Shown piece by piece: positions 10,658 to 21,905 of a stretch of 64,000 nucleotides of DNA. This DNA is from Spiroplasma_E ixodetis_B (lineage in GTDB: Bacteria; Bacillota_I; Bacilli_A; Mycoplasmatales; VBWQ01): assembly GCF_040369795.1 (NCBI RefSeq), contig NZ_AP028955.1:1412173-1476172 (forward strand). The letters run 5' to 3'. The notes beneath the pieces were generated by a model. That model did not search any database and was not told where the DNA came from. It was given only the letters and a program-made list of their open reading frames with translations. Within the stretch, counting starts at the first letter, position 1, and each line of letters opens with the position of its first letter. Position numbers and translations under genes: made by a program.

Positions 10658-10915
10658 TACTTAAGATTTAACTTACTTTGTGAAATTTTTAATAAAACAA
10701 AACCATTAAAATAAAAAAATATTAAAAATATTTTTTTAAAAATTTAAATTTTTATCAAGTTAATATAAAAATAATATTAACAATTTTTGTGTTTGAAATA
10801 TAAATTTATTTTTAAAGTATTTTTTTAAAAATATTAACTTCTATAATTATTAACACTAAAAAATTTGTAAATATTATTATTGACAATTGATTAAATTTAT
10901 TTACGGAATATGTCT
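10658..10915 (+). mobile_element. ISa fragment (3' end)
   Basis: The last 258 bp of ISa, from the codons for YLRFNLLCEIFNK to the terminal repeat ending GGAATATGTCT. It is joined to ISb copy 2 on its left. Confidence 0.85.
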
Positions 10916-10965
10916 ATTATTAGATGTTATAAGAGAACTGATAAAAACAAATAAAGGAGAATAAA

Positions 10966-11076
10966 ATGCCAATATTCAAATTAGACTTAATAAATAAAAA
11001 AATTGAAAAATGAGATGAAAATGACCAAAAATGGGAAAAAATTAAAAACAAGGAGAATAAAAATGGAAACAAATAA
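10966..11076 (+). CDS. Small unrecognised protein
   Basis: 36 residues, very rich in Lys, Asn and Glu, read with one TGA as Trp. A good Shine-Dalgarno (AAAGGAG) precedes the ATG. Its end overlaps the start of the next gene by 14 bp, which suggests translational coupling. No family recognised. It is the first gene of a five- or six-gene module lying between IS elements. Confidence 0.5.
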
Positions 11077-11803
11077 TTATACTTTAACTAAATTAATTAG
11101 AACTGGTATAAGTCCTATTTGTGCAATGATAGGTACAAGTGCTTATTATGGTCAAGTAATAGATAATCCAATATTAGGTTCAATTAATAGTTTAGTATTT
11201 GGTAAAAAATTAGGTTTAGATATATGAAATTTAAATCAAAGACCAAATACTAAAACTAAATTAATTAATAGTAGTAAAAAAATATTATTAGGATTAGGAA
11301 CAATTGGATTAGCAAATTATAGTAAATGAACAGAAAATAATATTAATCCTATTATTCCTACAACACCAACTCCAATAACTACTACAACTACAACAGAAGG
11401 TCCTCCATGATTATTGTTAAATAAAAAAGAAAATCAGTCATTAATGGATTGAGATACTTATATTAGTTTAAATGCTTATGGTATATCAAATCTTATCAGT
11501 GGATTAACTGAATTAATTCCTAATAGATTTGAAACTATTCGTAAAATAGCAAATATGGCTACTCGTGGATGTTTAATATCAAGTGGTGTTGCTATGGGTA
11601 TTAATAATGATTTTAATAATGCTTATGCAGTACCTACTATAGTTTCAGCAATAAGTGAAATTATTCATAATTTATTGCCTATAGAAACTACACATCATAA
11701 TCAAGAAATGCAAGAAACACCATTTAATAATGAAAACTCACGTTTAATTAATGATAATAGATTTACTATTAATAGTGAAACAAGTAGTCAATATGGTAGT
11801 TAA
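11063..11803 (+). CDS. Unrecognised protein with hydrophobic segments and a Pro/Thr-rich linker
   Basis: 246 residues with Shine-Dalgarno AAGGAG. The N-terminal half has modestly hydrophobic, Gly-rich stretches (ICAMIGTSAYYGQVIDNPIL and ILLGLGTIGLANY). A Pro/Thr-rich linker of about 20 residues follows, then a second hydrophobic half (CLISSGVAMGINN, VPTIVSAISEIIHNLL) and a polar Asn/Ser tail. Membrane association is likely. Strong Shine-Dalgarno sites and short spacing link it to its neighbours, a layout typical of phage or plasmid genes. No function assigned. About 70 bp downstream, an ATG at 11807 opens a short frame that stops at its third codon (TAA); if that codon were CAA it would give a 22-residue peptide. 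Confidence 0.6.
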
Positions 11804-11891
11804 AATATGAGTTAAGTACCATTAAATCATGATAATGCTTCACTAAATTGAGATTATAATCACATGAGTTTATAAAGGAGGTGAATAATTT

Positions 11892-12050
11892 ATGAATAAA
11901 GAAAAATTACTTGAATATTATAATAATGAAATTCATACATATAAAGAGAGAATGGAACAATTAAATAAAGAAATTGCCTTATTAGTAAGCATTATAAGTA
12001 ATTCAAAATCAATGATCGAAAGAATTAATGGTGGTAAATTTGATGAATAA
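11892..12050 (+). CDS. Small coiled-coil protein, unrecognised
   Basis: 52 residues, ATG after AAAGGAGGTG, a near-perfect Shine-Dalgarno. The sequence is charged and helical with spaced Leu/Ile (YKERMEQLNKEIALLVSII), so a coiled coil is likely. It is part of the same module as the genes on both sides. Size and context would fit a phage or plasmid accessory protein, but no family is recognised. Confidence 0.6.
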   Translation: MNKEKLLEYYNNEIHTYKERMEQLNKEIALLVSIISNSKSMIERINGGKFDE

Positions 12051-12084
12051 TTAAAAAATAAATAATTGAAAGGAAAATATTGAA

Positions 12085-12273
12085 ATGAAAGAATTTTTAC
12101 ATGAATTAATAATTATTGGAACAAGTGTTGGAACATTAATTTTCAGAGAAATTATTGTTTTATTAAAAAGATTTATCACGACTCAAAAACATGTTAGAGC
12201 AAATAACAAAATTATCAAACATCAAAAAAAATTAGCAAAATTAAATGAAAAGATTAATAAAGGAGAAAAATAA
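12085..12273 (+). CDS. Small single-helix membrane protein, unrecognised
   Basis: 62 residues. One N-terminal hydrophobic segment (LIIIGTSVGTLIFREIIVLL) is followed by a strongly basic tail rich in Lys. One membrane anchor plus a positive cytoplasmic tail would be compatible with a holin-like or anchoring role, but nothing specific supports that. The Shine-Dalgarno GAAAGGA lies at longer than usual spacing. The next gene starts 2 bp after its stop. Confidence 0.55.
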   Translation: MKEFLHELIIIGTSVGTLIFREIIVLLKRFITTQKHVRANNKIIKHQKKLAKLNEKINKGEK

Positions 12274-12274
12274 T

Positions 12275-12460
12275 ATGACAAAAATTGAATTTAATGAAAA
12301 ATATAGAAAACAAGATATTAGTATTGATAGAGATTTTGATTTACATATTGATAATTGTTTTAAATTTTTTGATATTGATACATTAGAAAATGCAGTTAAT
12401 GATTATAAAAAATTAATAAGTGAAATGGCACAATTAGTTAAAGATCGATTATTGGGATAA
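12275..12460 (+). CDS. Small acidic/helical protein, unrecognised
   Basis: 61 residues with Shine-Dalgarno AAAGGAG inside the end of the preceding gene. The sequence (FDLHIDNCFKFFDIDTLENA) is mixed acidic and aromatic with no signal or membrane helix. It is probably co-translated with its neighbours. No function assigned. Confidence 0.55.
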   Translation: MTKIEFNEKYRKQDISIDRDFDLHIDNCFKFFDIDTLENAVNDYKKLISEMAQLVKDRLLG

Positions 12461-12477
12461 GATTAGGAGAATGTTAA

Positions 12478-12627
12478 ATGTTAGAAAATGAAGATAATGT
12501 TCAACAAACAACTGAACCTTTAACTGAAAATAATGCTCAACAAGAAATAGAAAATAAAGTTAATGAAGCAGAAAATAAGTTAAATAAAATTAATCAAGAA
12601 ATTAAAGAAAAAGAAATAATTAATATA
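12478..12627 (+). pseudogene. Gln/Glu/Asn-rich coiled-coil protein, truncated by IS insertions
   Basis: Only about 50 native residues remain (MLENEDNVQQTTEPL and onwards, a coiled coil with ENKVNEAENKLNKINQE). The frame then enters a 56-bp ISb fragment and ISc sequence, which supply a foreign tail. Shine-Dalgarno TTAGGAG. It is the last recognisable gene of the 10.9-12.6 kb module. Confidence 0.6.
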
Positions 12628-12683
12628 TATCTAACTAAAGTAATTTTTACTCATATCTTGAAAAACAAAATCAATAGCTTTTT
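12628..12683 (-). mobile_element. ISb end fragment
   Basis: 56 bp matching the 3' end of ISb (TATCTAACTAAAGTAATTTT; one G-to-T change in the terminal repeat). It is cut by the ISc end at 12684. Confidence 0.75.
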
Positions 12684-12933
12684 GGTAATGTTTAGTAATC
12701 TGTGTAACTTACAAAAATAAATATGTTTAATTAATTCTAGTAAATAAAATTAAATAACTATAAAGAGTGAGTTACGTATGTCTAAAAAACAAAATATTAA
12801 TAATAATGATCAAATATCAAAAGCAGTAGATTTATTATTAAAAAATACTGAAGATTTAACAACAGTTTTTAAAGAGGGAGGTTTATATAAAGAATTAAGA
12901 GGCTTTTTAAACATCTGTGTATCTTTTTACAAA
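12684..12933 (+). mobile_element. Two joined ISc fragments in opposite orientation
   Basis: Begins with the normal left end GGTAATGTTTAG and the first 40-odd transposase codons (ATG 12778). At about 12898 it switches to the inverted right end (GAGGCTTTTTAAACATCTG), which itself is cut after about 36 bp by an ISa end. It is the remnant of one ISc inserted into another. Confidence 0.75.
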
Positions 12934-13110
12934 AGACATATTCCGTAAATAAATTTAATCAATTGTCAATAATAATATTTATAAATTTTTTAGTGTTAAT
13001 AATTATAGAAGTTAATATTTTTAAAAAAATACTTTAAAAATAAATTTATATTTCAAACACAAAAATTGTTAATATTATTTTTATATTAACTTGATAAAAA
13101 TTTAAATTTT
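12934..13110 (-). mobile_element. ISa end fragment (3' end)
   Basis: 177 bp from the AGACATATTCC end. With the ISa fragment at 15674-15861 it forms an inverted pair of the same ISa end around two ISc copies. Confidence 0.8.
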
Positions 13111-14300
13111 GGTAATGTTTAGTAATCTGTGTAACTTACAAAAATAACTATGTTTAATTAATTCTAGTAAATAAAATTAAATAACTAGAAAGAGTGAGTT
13201 ACTTATGTCTAAAAAACAAAATATTAATAATAATGATCCAATATCAAAAGCAGTAGATTTATTATTAGAAAATACTGAAGATTTAACAACAGTTTTTAAA
13301 GAGGGAGGTTTATATAAAGAATTAACAAAAATATTAGTTGAAAAAATGTTGAATTCTGAAATGCAAAATTATTTAGGATATGAAAAAAATCAACATAATA
13401 ATAGTGATAATGCTCGCAATGGTATAAATTCAAAAAAATTAATAACCCAACAAGTTAAAATTGAGATTAATGTACCACGAGATCGTAATAGTAATTTTGA
13501 TCCAGTAATAGTTGCAACAAGACAAAGAAGATTTGATGGTTTTTATCAACAAGTTCTTTCATTATATGCCAAAGACATGACTTTATCAGATATTAGAATG
13601 CAGTTACAAGAGTTATATCATGGTGCTGATATTAGTGAAAGTGTTATTAGTCAAATTACTGATGATGTTATTGATGATGTTAAAGCATGACAAAATCGGC
13701 CATTAGAAATTTTTTATCCGATTGTTTATTTTGATTGTATAGTAGTTAAAGTACGACAAGATAAACTCATTATTAACAAATCAGTTTATATAGCACTAGG
13801 AGTTGATTTAGAAGGTAAAAAAGATGTTTTAGGCTTATGAATTAGTGAAAATGAAGGTTCTAAGTTTTGATTATCTAATTTCACAGAAATGAAAAATCGA
13901 GGCTTAAATGATATTCTTATTGCTTGTAGTGACAATTTAACAGAAATGTCAGAAGCGATACAATCAGTTTATCCTAAAACCGAACATCAATTATGCATAG
14001 TCCATCAAATTAGAAATAGTTTAAAATATGTTTCATACAAACATAGAAAATCGCTAGTTACAGATTTAAAACCAATTTATAGTGCATGTAGTGAATAACA
14101 AGCAATGCAAGATTTAGAATCTTTTGAAAGTAAATGAAATAAACAATATCCTCAAATTGCTAAATCATGATATAAAAATTGAGATAATTTAATGGTTTTT
14201 ATTAGTTATCCTGCAGAAATCAAAAGAGTGATTTATACAACAAATGCTATTGAATCTGTTAATAGTCAATTACGAAAAGTTATTAGAAATAAAAAAGTTT
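13111..14300 (+). mobile_element. ISc copy 2 (IS256-like), 3'-truncated
   Basis: It begins GGTAATGTTTAG. The transposase starts at ATG 13205. TAA at 14096-14098 replaces a Glu codon found in ISc copies 4 and 5. The last 170 bp or so are missing because ISc copy 3 starts directly after AAAAAAGTTT. Confidence 0.85.
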
Positions 14301-15673
14301 GGTAATGTTTAGTAATCTGTGTAACTTACAAAAATAACTATGTTTAATTAATTCTAGTAAATAAAATTAAATAAATAGAAAGAGTGAGTTACTTATGTCT
14401 AAAAAACAAAATATTAATAATAATGACCCAATATCAAAAGTAGTAGATTTATTACTAAAAAATACTGAAGATTTAACAACAGTTTTTAAAGAGGGATGTT
14501 TATATAAAGAATTAACAAAAAGATTAGTTGAAAAAATGTTGAATTATGAAATGCAAAATTATTTAGGATATTAAAAACATCAACATAATAATAGTGATAA
14601 TGCTCGTAATGGTATAAATTCAAAAAAAATTAATAACTCAACAAGGTAAAATTGAGATTAATGTACCACGAGTTCGTAATAGTAATTTTGAGCCATTAAT
14701 AGTTGCAAAAAGACAAAGAAGATTTGATGGTTTTGATCAACAAGTTCTTTCATTATATGCCAAAGGCATGACTTTATCAGATATTAGAATGCAGTTACAA
14801 GAGTTATATCATGGTGCTGATATTAGTGAAAGTGTTATTAGTCAAATTACTGATGATGTTATTGATAATGTTAAAGCATGACAAAATCGGCCATTAGAAA
14901 GTGTTTATCCGATTGTTTATTTTGATTGTATAGTAGTTAAAGTACGACAAGATAAACTCATTATTAACAAATCAGTTTATATAGCACTAGGAGTTGATTT
15001 AGAAGGTAAAAAAGATGTTTTAGGCTTATGAATTAGTGAAAATGAAGGTTCTAAGTTTTGATTATCTAATTTCACAGAAATGAAAAATCGAGGCTTAAAT
15101 GATATTCTTATTGCTTGTAGTGACAATTTAACAGAAATGTCAGAAGCGATACAATCAGTTTATCCTAAAACCAAACATCAATTATGCATAGTCCATCAAA
15201 TTAGAAATAGTTTAAAATATGTTTCATACAAACATAGAAAATCGCTAGTTACAGATTTAAAACCAATTTATAGTGCATGTAGTGAATAACAAGCAATGCA
15301 AGATTTAGAATCTTTTGAAAGTAAATGAAATAAACAATATCCTCAAATTGCTAAATCATGATATAAAAATTGAGATAATTTAATGGTTTTTATTAGTTAT
15401 CCTGCAGAAATCAAAAGAGTGATTTATACAACAAATGCTATTGAATCTGTTAATAGTCAATTATGAAAAGTTATTAGAAATAAAAAAGTTTTTCCAAATG
15501 ATATGGCAGTTTTTAAAATATTTTACTTAGCAATTGAAAATATAACAAAAAAATGAACAATGCCCATTAAAAATTGAAATACATCAATTGCTCATTTTAT
15601 GATAAAATTTGAAGATAGAATCAATCTAAACTAGTAACTTTGTAAAAAGATACACAGATTTTTAAAAAGCCTC
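14301..15673 (+). mobile_element. ISc copy 3 (IS256-like), full length but degenerate
   Basis: 1373 bp with both ends (GGTAATGTTTAG and AAAAAGCCTC). The transposase (ATG 14395) has a TAA in the YLGY region, a frameshift in an A run near 14630, and the same Glu-to-TAA change as copy 2 (near 15287). Confidence 0.85.
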
Positions 15674-15861
15674 ATATTTTTTTAAAAATTTAAATTTTTA
15701 TCAAGTTAATATAAAAATAATATTAACAATTTTTGTGTTTGAAATATAAATTTATTTTTAAAGTATTTTTTTAAAAATATTAACTTCTATAATTATTAAC
15801 ACTAAAAAATTTATAAATATTATTATTGACAATTGATTAAATTTATTTACGGAATATGTCT
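15674..15861 (+). mobile_element. ISa end fragment (3' end)
   Basis: 188 bp ending GGAATATGTCT. It joins directly to the right end of ISc copy 3. The next 42 bp (15862-15903) hold nothing recognisable. Confidence 0.8.
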
Positions 15862-17801
15862 ATTGATTATTTCTTTTTTAATATTGTATTTTTGTCTAAT
15901 TTTTGGAATGGCAATCTTTTTTAGGACTGTTTTTTGGTAGACATTTGTGCTTATGTATTTTATGGTGGTTAAGTAGTTTAGAGTGCTGTGGATTCTTATG
16001 TTGTTGTATCAATTTATATAATAAAATAATTCTAATTTTAATTGGATTAATGATGTAAAATTTTTATCATTAATAACCTCTGTTTTGAAAGTTTTGAAAG
16101 TTGCTTCAGCAACAGCGTTATCATAAGGACAACCTTTTTTTGCTTAAAGAGCGGGTAATATCGAAGGCTAATAAAAGTTTATCAATATTTTTATTATTAA
16201 ATTCATTACCGCGATCGCTATGAAATATTTGAATATTTTTTAAACAACGATTTGAGCACATAAATGCTTGATATACTAATGATGCATCTTTTTTAGTACC
16301 TACACTATGCCCAATAATTTCGCGATTGTAAAGGTCGATTAATAAGCAAATATAGTTTCATTTACCATTAACTTGAACATAAGTTAAATCACTAACAATA
16401 ACTTCATTTTTAAGCCTATTATTAAAGTCTCTATTAACAAGATTAGTAATTTGACTATCATTGACTTTATTATGATAATTTTTGTATGATAATTTAGTGT
16501 ATTTTGATATTAAATTATGTTTATTCATAATTTTTTTAATTTTTCGTCTTGATAAATTAATTTTCTTTTCTTTTAGAACAACTTTTAATCTTCTTGTTCC
16601 ATAAGCTTCTTTATTTTCTTTAAAAGCGCTAATAACAGTTTCATCATACATATTATTTTGAATTTTATCTTCTTTTTTCTTGAAATTAAAATAATATGTT
16701 GATTTAGAGATTTTTAAAAAACGACACATTGTACGAATTTTATATTTAACTTTATTTTTAGTAATAATTTCTATTTTCTGCCTATTATTAGTGCTGTTTG
16801 CTTTAAAATATCATTTTCCATTCTTAATTGTTTTAATTCTTTTCTTAATTTAATTAATTCATTTTCTTCAACAGAACGGTTATCTTTGGTTTTAAAACTG
16901 ACTGAATTAGTAAATTGCTTAATTCAATTATAAGTAGCTGCTCTTGTAACATTAGACATATTCCGTAAATAAATTTTTTAAAAGTCAATTAATAATTTAA
17001 AATTTATTTTATAATTTCTTTATTAATAAATTAATAAGGTGTTGATAAAAATGAATTTTGAAAATTTAAAAAAATTAAAAAATGAACAATTTTATAGATA
17101 TTTTGGTATAAAACGTTTTCATTTTGATGAAATGTTAACAAAATTAATTGAAATAGAAAATTTAAAAAAACTAAAGGTAGAAAATATAAACTTTCAGTTG
17201 AAGAAAGATTGATGATGACTTTAGTATACTGAAAAGAATATTATACTTTTTTTCCAAATTAGTATTAAATATAAAATGAGTGCATCAAGTTGTTTTCGAA
17301 ATATTACTTGAGTAGAAAATAAACTTAGTGATGACAAAGATTATCAGTTTTTAAAAACAAAATATAAATCAAAAATTGAGAAAAAAAAGAAGATTTAAAT
17401 GAATTTCAATTTTATTTAATTGATTCAACTGAAATTGAAATTGAAAGACCAATTAAAAAAACTACAGTTATAATATTTTTCTGGTAAAAGTTGGATTTTT
17501 TCTATAAAATTTCAAATTATATATGACTTTTTTAATAAAAAAATTGTTGATATTTTTGCTGATAATGGAAAAGTACATGATTTTCAAATATTAAAAAATT
17601 CAAATCTTGAATTTTCAGAAAAAAAATAATTATTGGTGATTTGGGATATCAAGGAATACAAAATATTTATAAAAATACTATATTACCAATTAAAAAAACT
17701 AAAAATAAAAAATTAACTAAACAAGAAAAAATCTACAATAAAATTATTTCAAAAATTAGAATGAGGCTTTTTAAAAATCTGTGTATCTTTTTACAAAGTT
17801 G

Positions 17802-20193
17802 CTAGTTTAGATTAATTCTATCTTCAAATTTTATCATAAAATGAGCAATTGCTGTATTTCGATTTTGAATGGGCATTGTTCATTTTTTTGTTATATTTTC
17901 AATTGCTAAGTAAAATATTTTAAAAACTGCCATATCATTTGGAAAAACTTTTTTATTTCTAATAACTTTTCGTAATTGACTATTAACAGATTCAATAGCA
18001 TTTGTTGTATAAATCACTCTTTTGATTTCTGCAGGATAACTAATAAAAACCATTAAATTACCTCAATTTTTATATCATGATTTAGCAATTTGAGGATATT
18101 GTTTATTTCATTTACTTTCAAAATATTCTAAAGCTTGCATTGCTTGTTCTTCACTACATGCACTATAAATTGGTTTTAAATCTGTAACTAGTGATTTTCT
18201 ATGTTTGTATGAAACATATTTTAAACTATTTCTAATTTGATTAACTATGCATAATTGATGTTCGGTTTTAGGATAAACTGATTGTATTGCTTCTGACATT
18301 CCTGTTAAATTGTCACTACAAGCAATAAGAATATCATTTAAGTCTCGATTTTTCATTTCTGTGAAATTAGATAATCAAAACTTAGAACCTTCATTAGACA
18401 TATTCCGTAAATAAATTTTTTAAAAGTCAATTAATAATTTAAAATTTATTTTATAATTTCTTTATTAATAAATTAATAAGGTGTTGATAAAAATGAATTT
18501 TGAAAATTTAAAAAAATTAAAAAATGAACAATTTTATAGATATTTTGGTATAAAACGTTTTCATTTTGATGAAATGTTAACAAAATTAATTGAAATAGAA
18601 AATTTAAAAAAAACTAAAGGTAGAAAATATAAACTTTCAGTTGAAGAAAGATTGATGATGACTTTAGTATACTGAAAATAATATTATACTTTTTTCCAAA
18701 TGAGTATTAAATATAAAATGAGTGCATCAAGTTGTTTTCGAAATATTACTTGAGTAGAAAATAAACTTAGTGATGACAAAGATTATCAGTTTTTAAAAAC
18801 AAAATATAAATCAAAAATTGAGAAAAAACAAGAAGATTTAAATGAATTTCAATTTTATTTAATTGATTCAACTGAAATTGAAATTGAAAGACCAACTAAA
18901 AAAACTAAAGGTAGAATATTTTTCTGGTAAAAGTTGAATGTTTTCTATAAAATTTCAAATTATATATGACTGTTTTAATAAAAAAATTGTTGATATTTTT
19001 GCTGATAATGGAAAAGTACATGATTTTCAAATATTAAAAAATTCAAATCTTTAATTTTCAGAAAAAAAATAATTATTGGTGATTTGGGATATCAAGGAAT
19101 ACAAAATATTTATAAAAATACTATATTACCAATTAAAAAAACTAAAAATAAAAAATTAACTAAACAAGAAAAAATCTACAATAAAATTATTTCAAAAATT
19201 AGAATTAAAGTTGAACATGTTTTTGCTTGATTAAAAAGATTCAAAATTTTAATAAATAAATGTAGAAAAAGTATATTTAGACTTATGTACTTAAGATTTA
19301 ACTTACTTTGTGAAATTTTTAATAAAACAAAACCATTAAAATAAAAAAATATTTTTAATATTTTTTTAAAAATTTAAATTTTTATCAAGTTAATATAAAA
19401 ATAATATTAACAATTTTTGTGTTTGAAATATAAATTTATTTTTAAAGTATTTTTTTAAAAATATTAACTTCTATAATTATTAACACTAAAAAATTTATAA
19501 ATATTATTATTGACAATTGATTAAATTTATTTACGGAATATGTCTATTTTCACTAATTCATAAACCTAAAATATCTTTTTTACCTTCTAAATCAACTCCT
19601 AGTGTTATATAAACTGATTTGTTAATAATGCGTTTATCTTGTCGCACTTTAACTACTATACAATCAAAATAAACAATCGGATAAACGCTTTCTAATGGCC
19701 GATTTTGTCATGCTTTAACATCATCAATAACATCATCAGTAATTTGACTAATAACGCTTTCACTAATATCAGCACCATGATATAACTCTTGTAACTGCAT
19801 TCTAATATCTGATAAAGTCATGCCTTTGGCATATAATGAAAGAACTTGTTGATCAAAACCATCAAATCTTCTTTGTCTTTTTGCAACTATTACTGGCTCA
19901 AAATTAATATTACGATCTCGTGGTACATTAATCTCAATTTTACCTTGTTGAGTTATTAATTTTTTTGAACTTATACCATTACGAGCATTATCACTATTAT
20001 TATGTTTATTTTTTTCATATCCTAAATAATTTTGCATTTCAGAATTCAACATTTTTTCAACTAATCTTTTTGTTAATTCTTTATATAAATCTCCCTCTTT
20101 AAAAACTGTTGTTAAATCTTCAGTATTTTCTAGTAATAAATCTACTACTTTTGATATTGGATCATTATTATTAATATTTTGTTTTTTAGACAT
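17802..20193 (-). pseudogene. IS256-like transposase, split by ISa but otherwise intact
   Basis: Deleting ISa copy 6 and one ATT repeat gives exactly 413 codons (412 residues), the usual size for IS256 transposases. Catalytic residues are visible: Asp in IVYFDCIVVKVRQ, Asp in ACSDNLTGM and Glu in TTNAIESVNSQLRK. The start ATG (20193) follows GAAAGAGTGAG. It is the best-preserved ISc reading frame in the window; the other copies have stops or frameshifts. Confidence 0.85.
18396..19545 (+). mobile_element. ISa copy 6, innermost of the nest
   Basis: 1150 bp with both ends and ATT repeats at 18393-18395 and 19546-19548. The transposase starts at ATG 18493 and has stop codons and an A-run frameshift. 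Confidence 0.9.
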
Positions 20194-20831
20194 AAGTAAC
20201 TCACTCTTTCTAGTTATTTAATTTTATTTACTAGAATTAATTAAACATAGTTATTTTTGTAAGTTACACAGATTACTAAACATTACCATTAGAATTAAAG
20301 TTGAACATGTTTTTGCTTGATTAAAAAGATTCAAAATTTTAATAAATAAATGTAGAAAAAGTATATTTAGACTTATGTACTTAAGATTTAACTTACTTTG
20401 TGAAGTTTTTAATAAAACAAAACCATTAAAATAAAAAAATATTTTTAATATTTTTTTAAAAATTTAAATTTTTATCAAGTTAATATAAAAATAATATTAA
20501 CAATTTTTGTTTTTGAAATATAAATTTATTTTTAAAGTATTTTTTTAAAAATATTAACTTCTATAATTATTAACACTAAAAAATTTATAAATATTATTAT
20601 TGACAATTGATTAAATTTATTTACGGAATATGTCTAATGTACTCTTTAGCAAGACAAGACACTGACTTACCACTTTGATATAAAGCTACTATTTGTTTTT
20701 TAAATTCATCTGAATATGAGTTAATATTGGCCATAATTATAATTCCTTTCTTTTAACTAATTTGTTCACTTGTCTACGTAATTAGTGTCTAATAAAGTGT
20801 AACCCATCCAAAATGTTTATTTGGTAAATAA

Positions 20832-21884
20832 TTATGTGATTTAAGTTTGCTAATTTTTTTTGTTGTAAATACTTCTGTTCAAGCACCTACTAGTTTAATT
20901 GCTTCAAATGACCCTAATGTTGTTAATTATGATATTAAAAAAGAAATGATTAAACACATTAAGTATAATGATTTTAATGATTGAGCAACTATTCCATGAA
21001 ATTCTGCTTATTTTGATGTTGACCAACCGGATTTAAAATTAGTTAGTGGCGAAATTATAGGTGGTTTAGATAATGATTTGTATGTTGAATATCAAAGTGA
21101 TGTTGTAGGCGTTAAAAAGATAACACTTAATACCGGAACTGGCGTTTATTCTTTTAGGAGATATCAGTTAGATGATATTTCTCGTATTATGTTTAATCAT
21201 AATTTTGTTCAATATGGTAAAAAAAATCGACTTTTTATTCATAACTTAAATCATTGAGTTAAACCTTTAAATTTACGTTTTGAATTAAATTTTGAAATTG
21301 ATAAACCTTTAAGTTTTTATATTAAAGGTTTTATGTTTTATTTTAATTATGAGGCTTTTTCTACATTTACTGGTGATTTTGCTTTTACTTTTTTAGATTA
21401 TGTCGGTGATACAAAATACGTTTTTAAAGGAACAATTGGTAATGATGTTTATATGCAAGATTTGTATAATTTTGTTACTATGCAAGTTCGTGTTCCAAAT
21501 TTAAGACATTTAACTGTATTTTTTGATATTCATGGAACTACAAATTTAACTACTCCAACGGAGGTTTCATTTGGTCAGATTAATATTTTTTCAAGCGACA
21601 AAGTAACACCAGTACCGCCAAATAGTCCTTTTAACCCTGATTATGAGCATGTTAGTTGATATGATGTTTTTGGACATTTACGTAATGCTTTTAGATGAGT
21701 ACTTTATGGAGTTGTTGGTAAAGTTTTACCAGTTGAACCATTAAGACAATTTTTTACTAAACTTGATGGATTATTGAGACGTATTTTTGATGATACTATT
21801 AGTTCTGTTTTAAATGTTTATTTTACTAGTGGTTTAGAACAAGTTTTAACATTGTGATTATTTTTAAAAGCAGTTGGATTTTAA
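20832..21884 (+). pseudogene. Plectrovirus-like virion/adsorption protein, 5'-truncated by ISd
   Basis: About 350 residues. The start was lost to ISd copy 1, which ends at 20810. The surviving N-terminus is the hydrophobic end of a signal peptide (SLLIFFVVNTSVQAPTS). A long beta-rich ectodomain with many aromatic residues follows, then a C-terminal hydrophobic segment (LEQVLTLWLFLKAVGF). This architecture, and the Zot-like gene just downstream, fit the ORF1-type surface protein of SpV1-like plectroviruses. That assignment rests on context and general layout. TGA codons are Trp. Confidence 0.55.
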
Positions 21885-21905
21885 AGTTGGTTAGGGGTTG
21901 AAATA

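Larger units (their letters stand above)
17763..20287 (-). mobile_element. ISc copy 4 (IS256-like), interrupted by ISa
   Basis: Ends GAGGCTTTTT and AACATTACC, flanked by the 8-bp direct repeat ATTAGAAT, typical for IS256. ISa copy 6 is nested inside with an ATT duplication. Confidence 0.95.
16954..20635 (+). mobile_element. ISa copy 5, interrupted by ISc
   Basis: Both AGACATATTCC-type ends are present. The flanks are ATT on the left and AAT on the right, an imperfect duplication. The transposase starts at ATG 17051 and is damaged by small indels. ISc copy 4 sits inside it, with a perfect 8-bp duplication ATTAGAAT at 17755-17762 and 20288-20295. Confidence 0.85.
15904..20810 (-). mobile_element. 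ISd copy 1 (IS3-like), host of a four-level nest
   Basis: Ends TGGAATGGCAATC (15904) and AACCCATCCA (20810). OrfB remnants lie at about 15921-16729: the HTH_21-type segment KENKEAYGTRRLK, then the integrase core start VSDLTYVQVNGKWNYI. The gene has a frameshift near 16143. OrfA (start 20734) is split at 16954 by ISa copy 5. Compare with the uninterrupted copy at 37144-38363. Confidence 0.85.

Noticed and set aside
12828..12904. Short ISc transposase start considered as a separate gene
   Set aside because: It is the truncated start of an ISc copy joined to an inverted ISc end; no independent product.
12628..15861. Repeated blocks considered as a possible repeat array or CRISPR
   Set aside because: All repeats are explained by IS fragments over 50 bp long; there are no short regularly spaced repeats with unique spacers.
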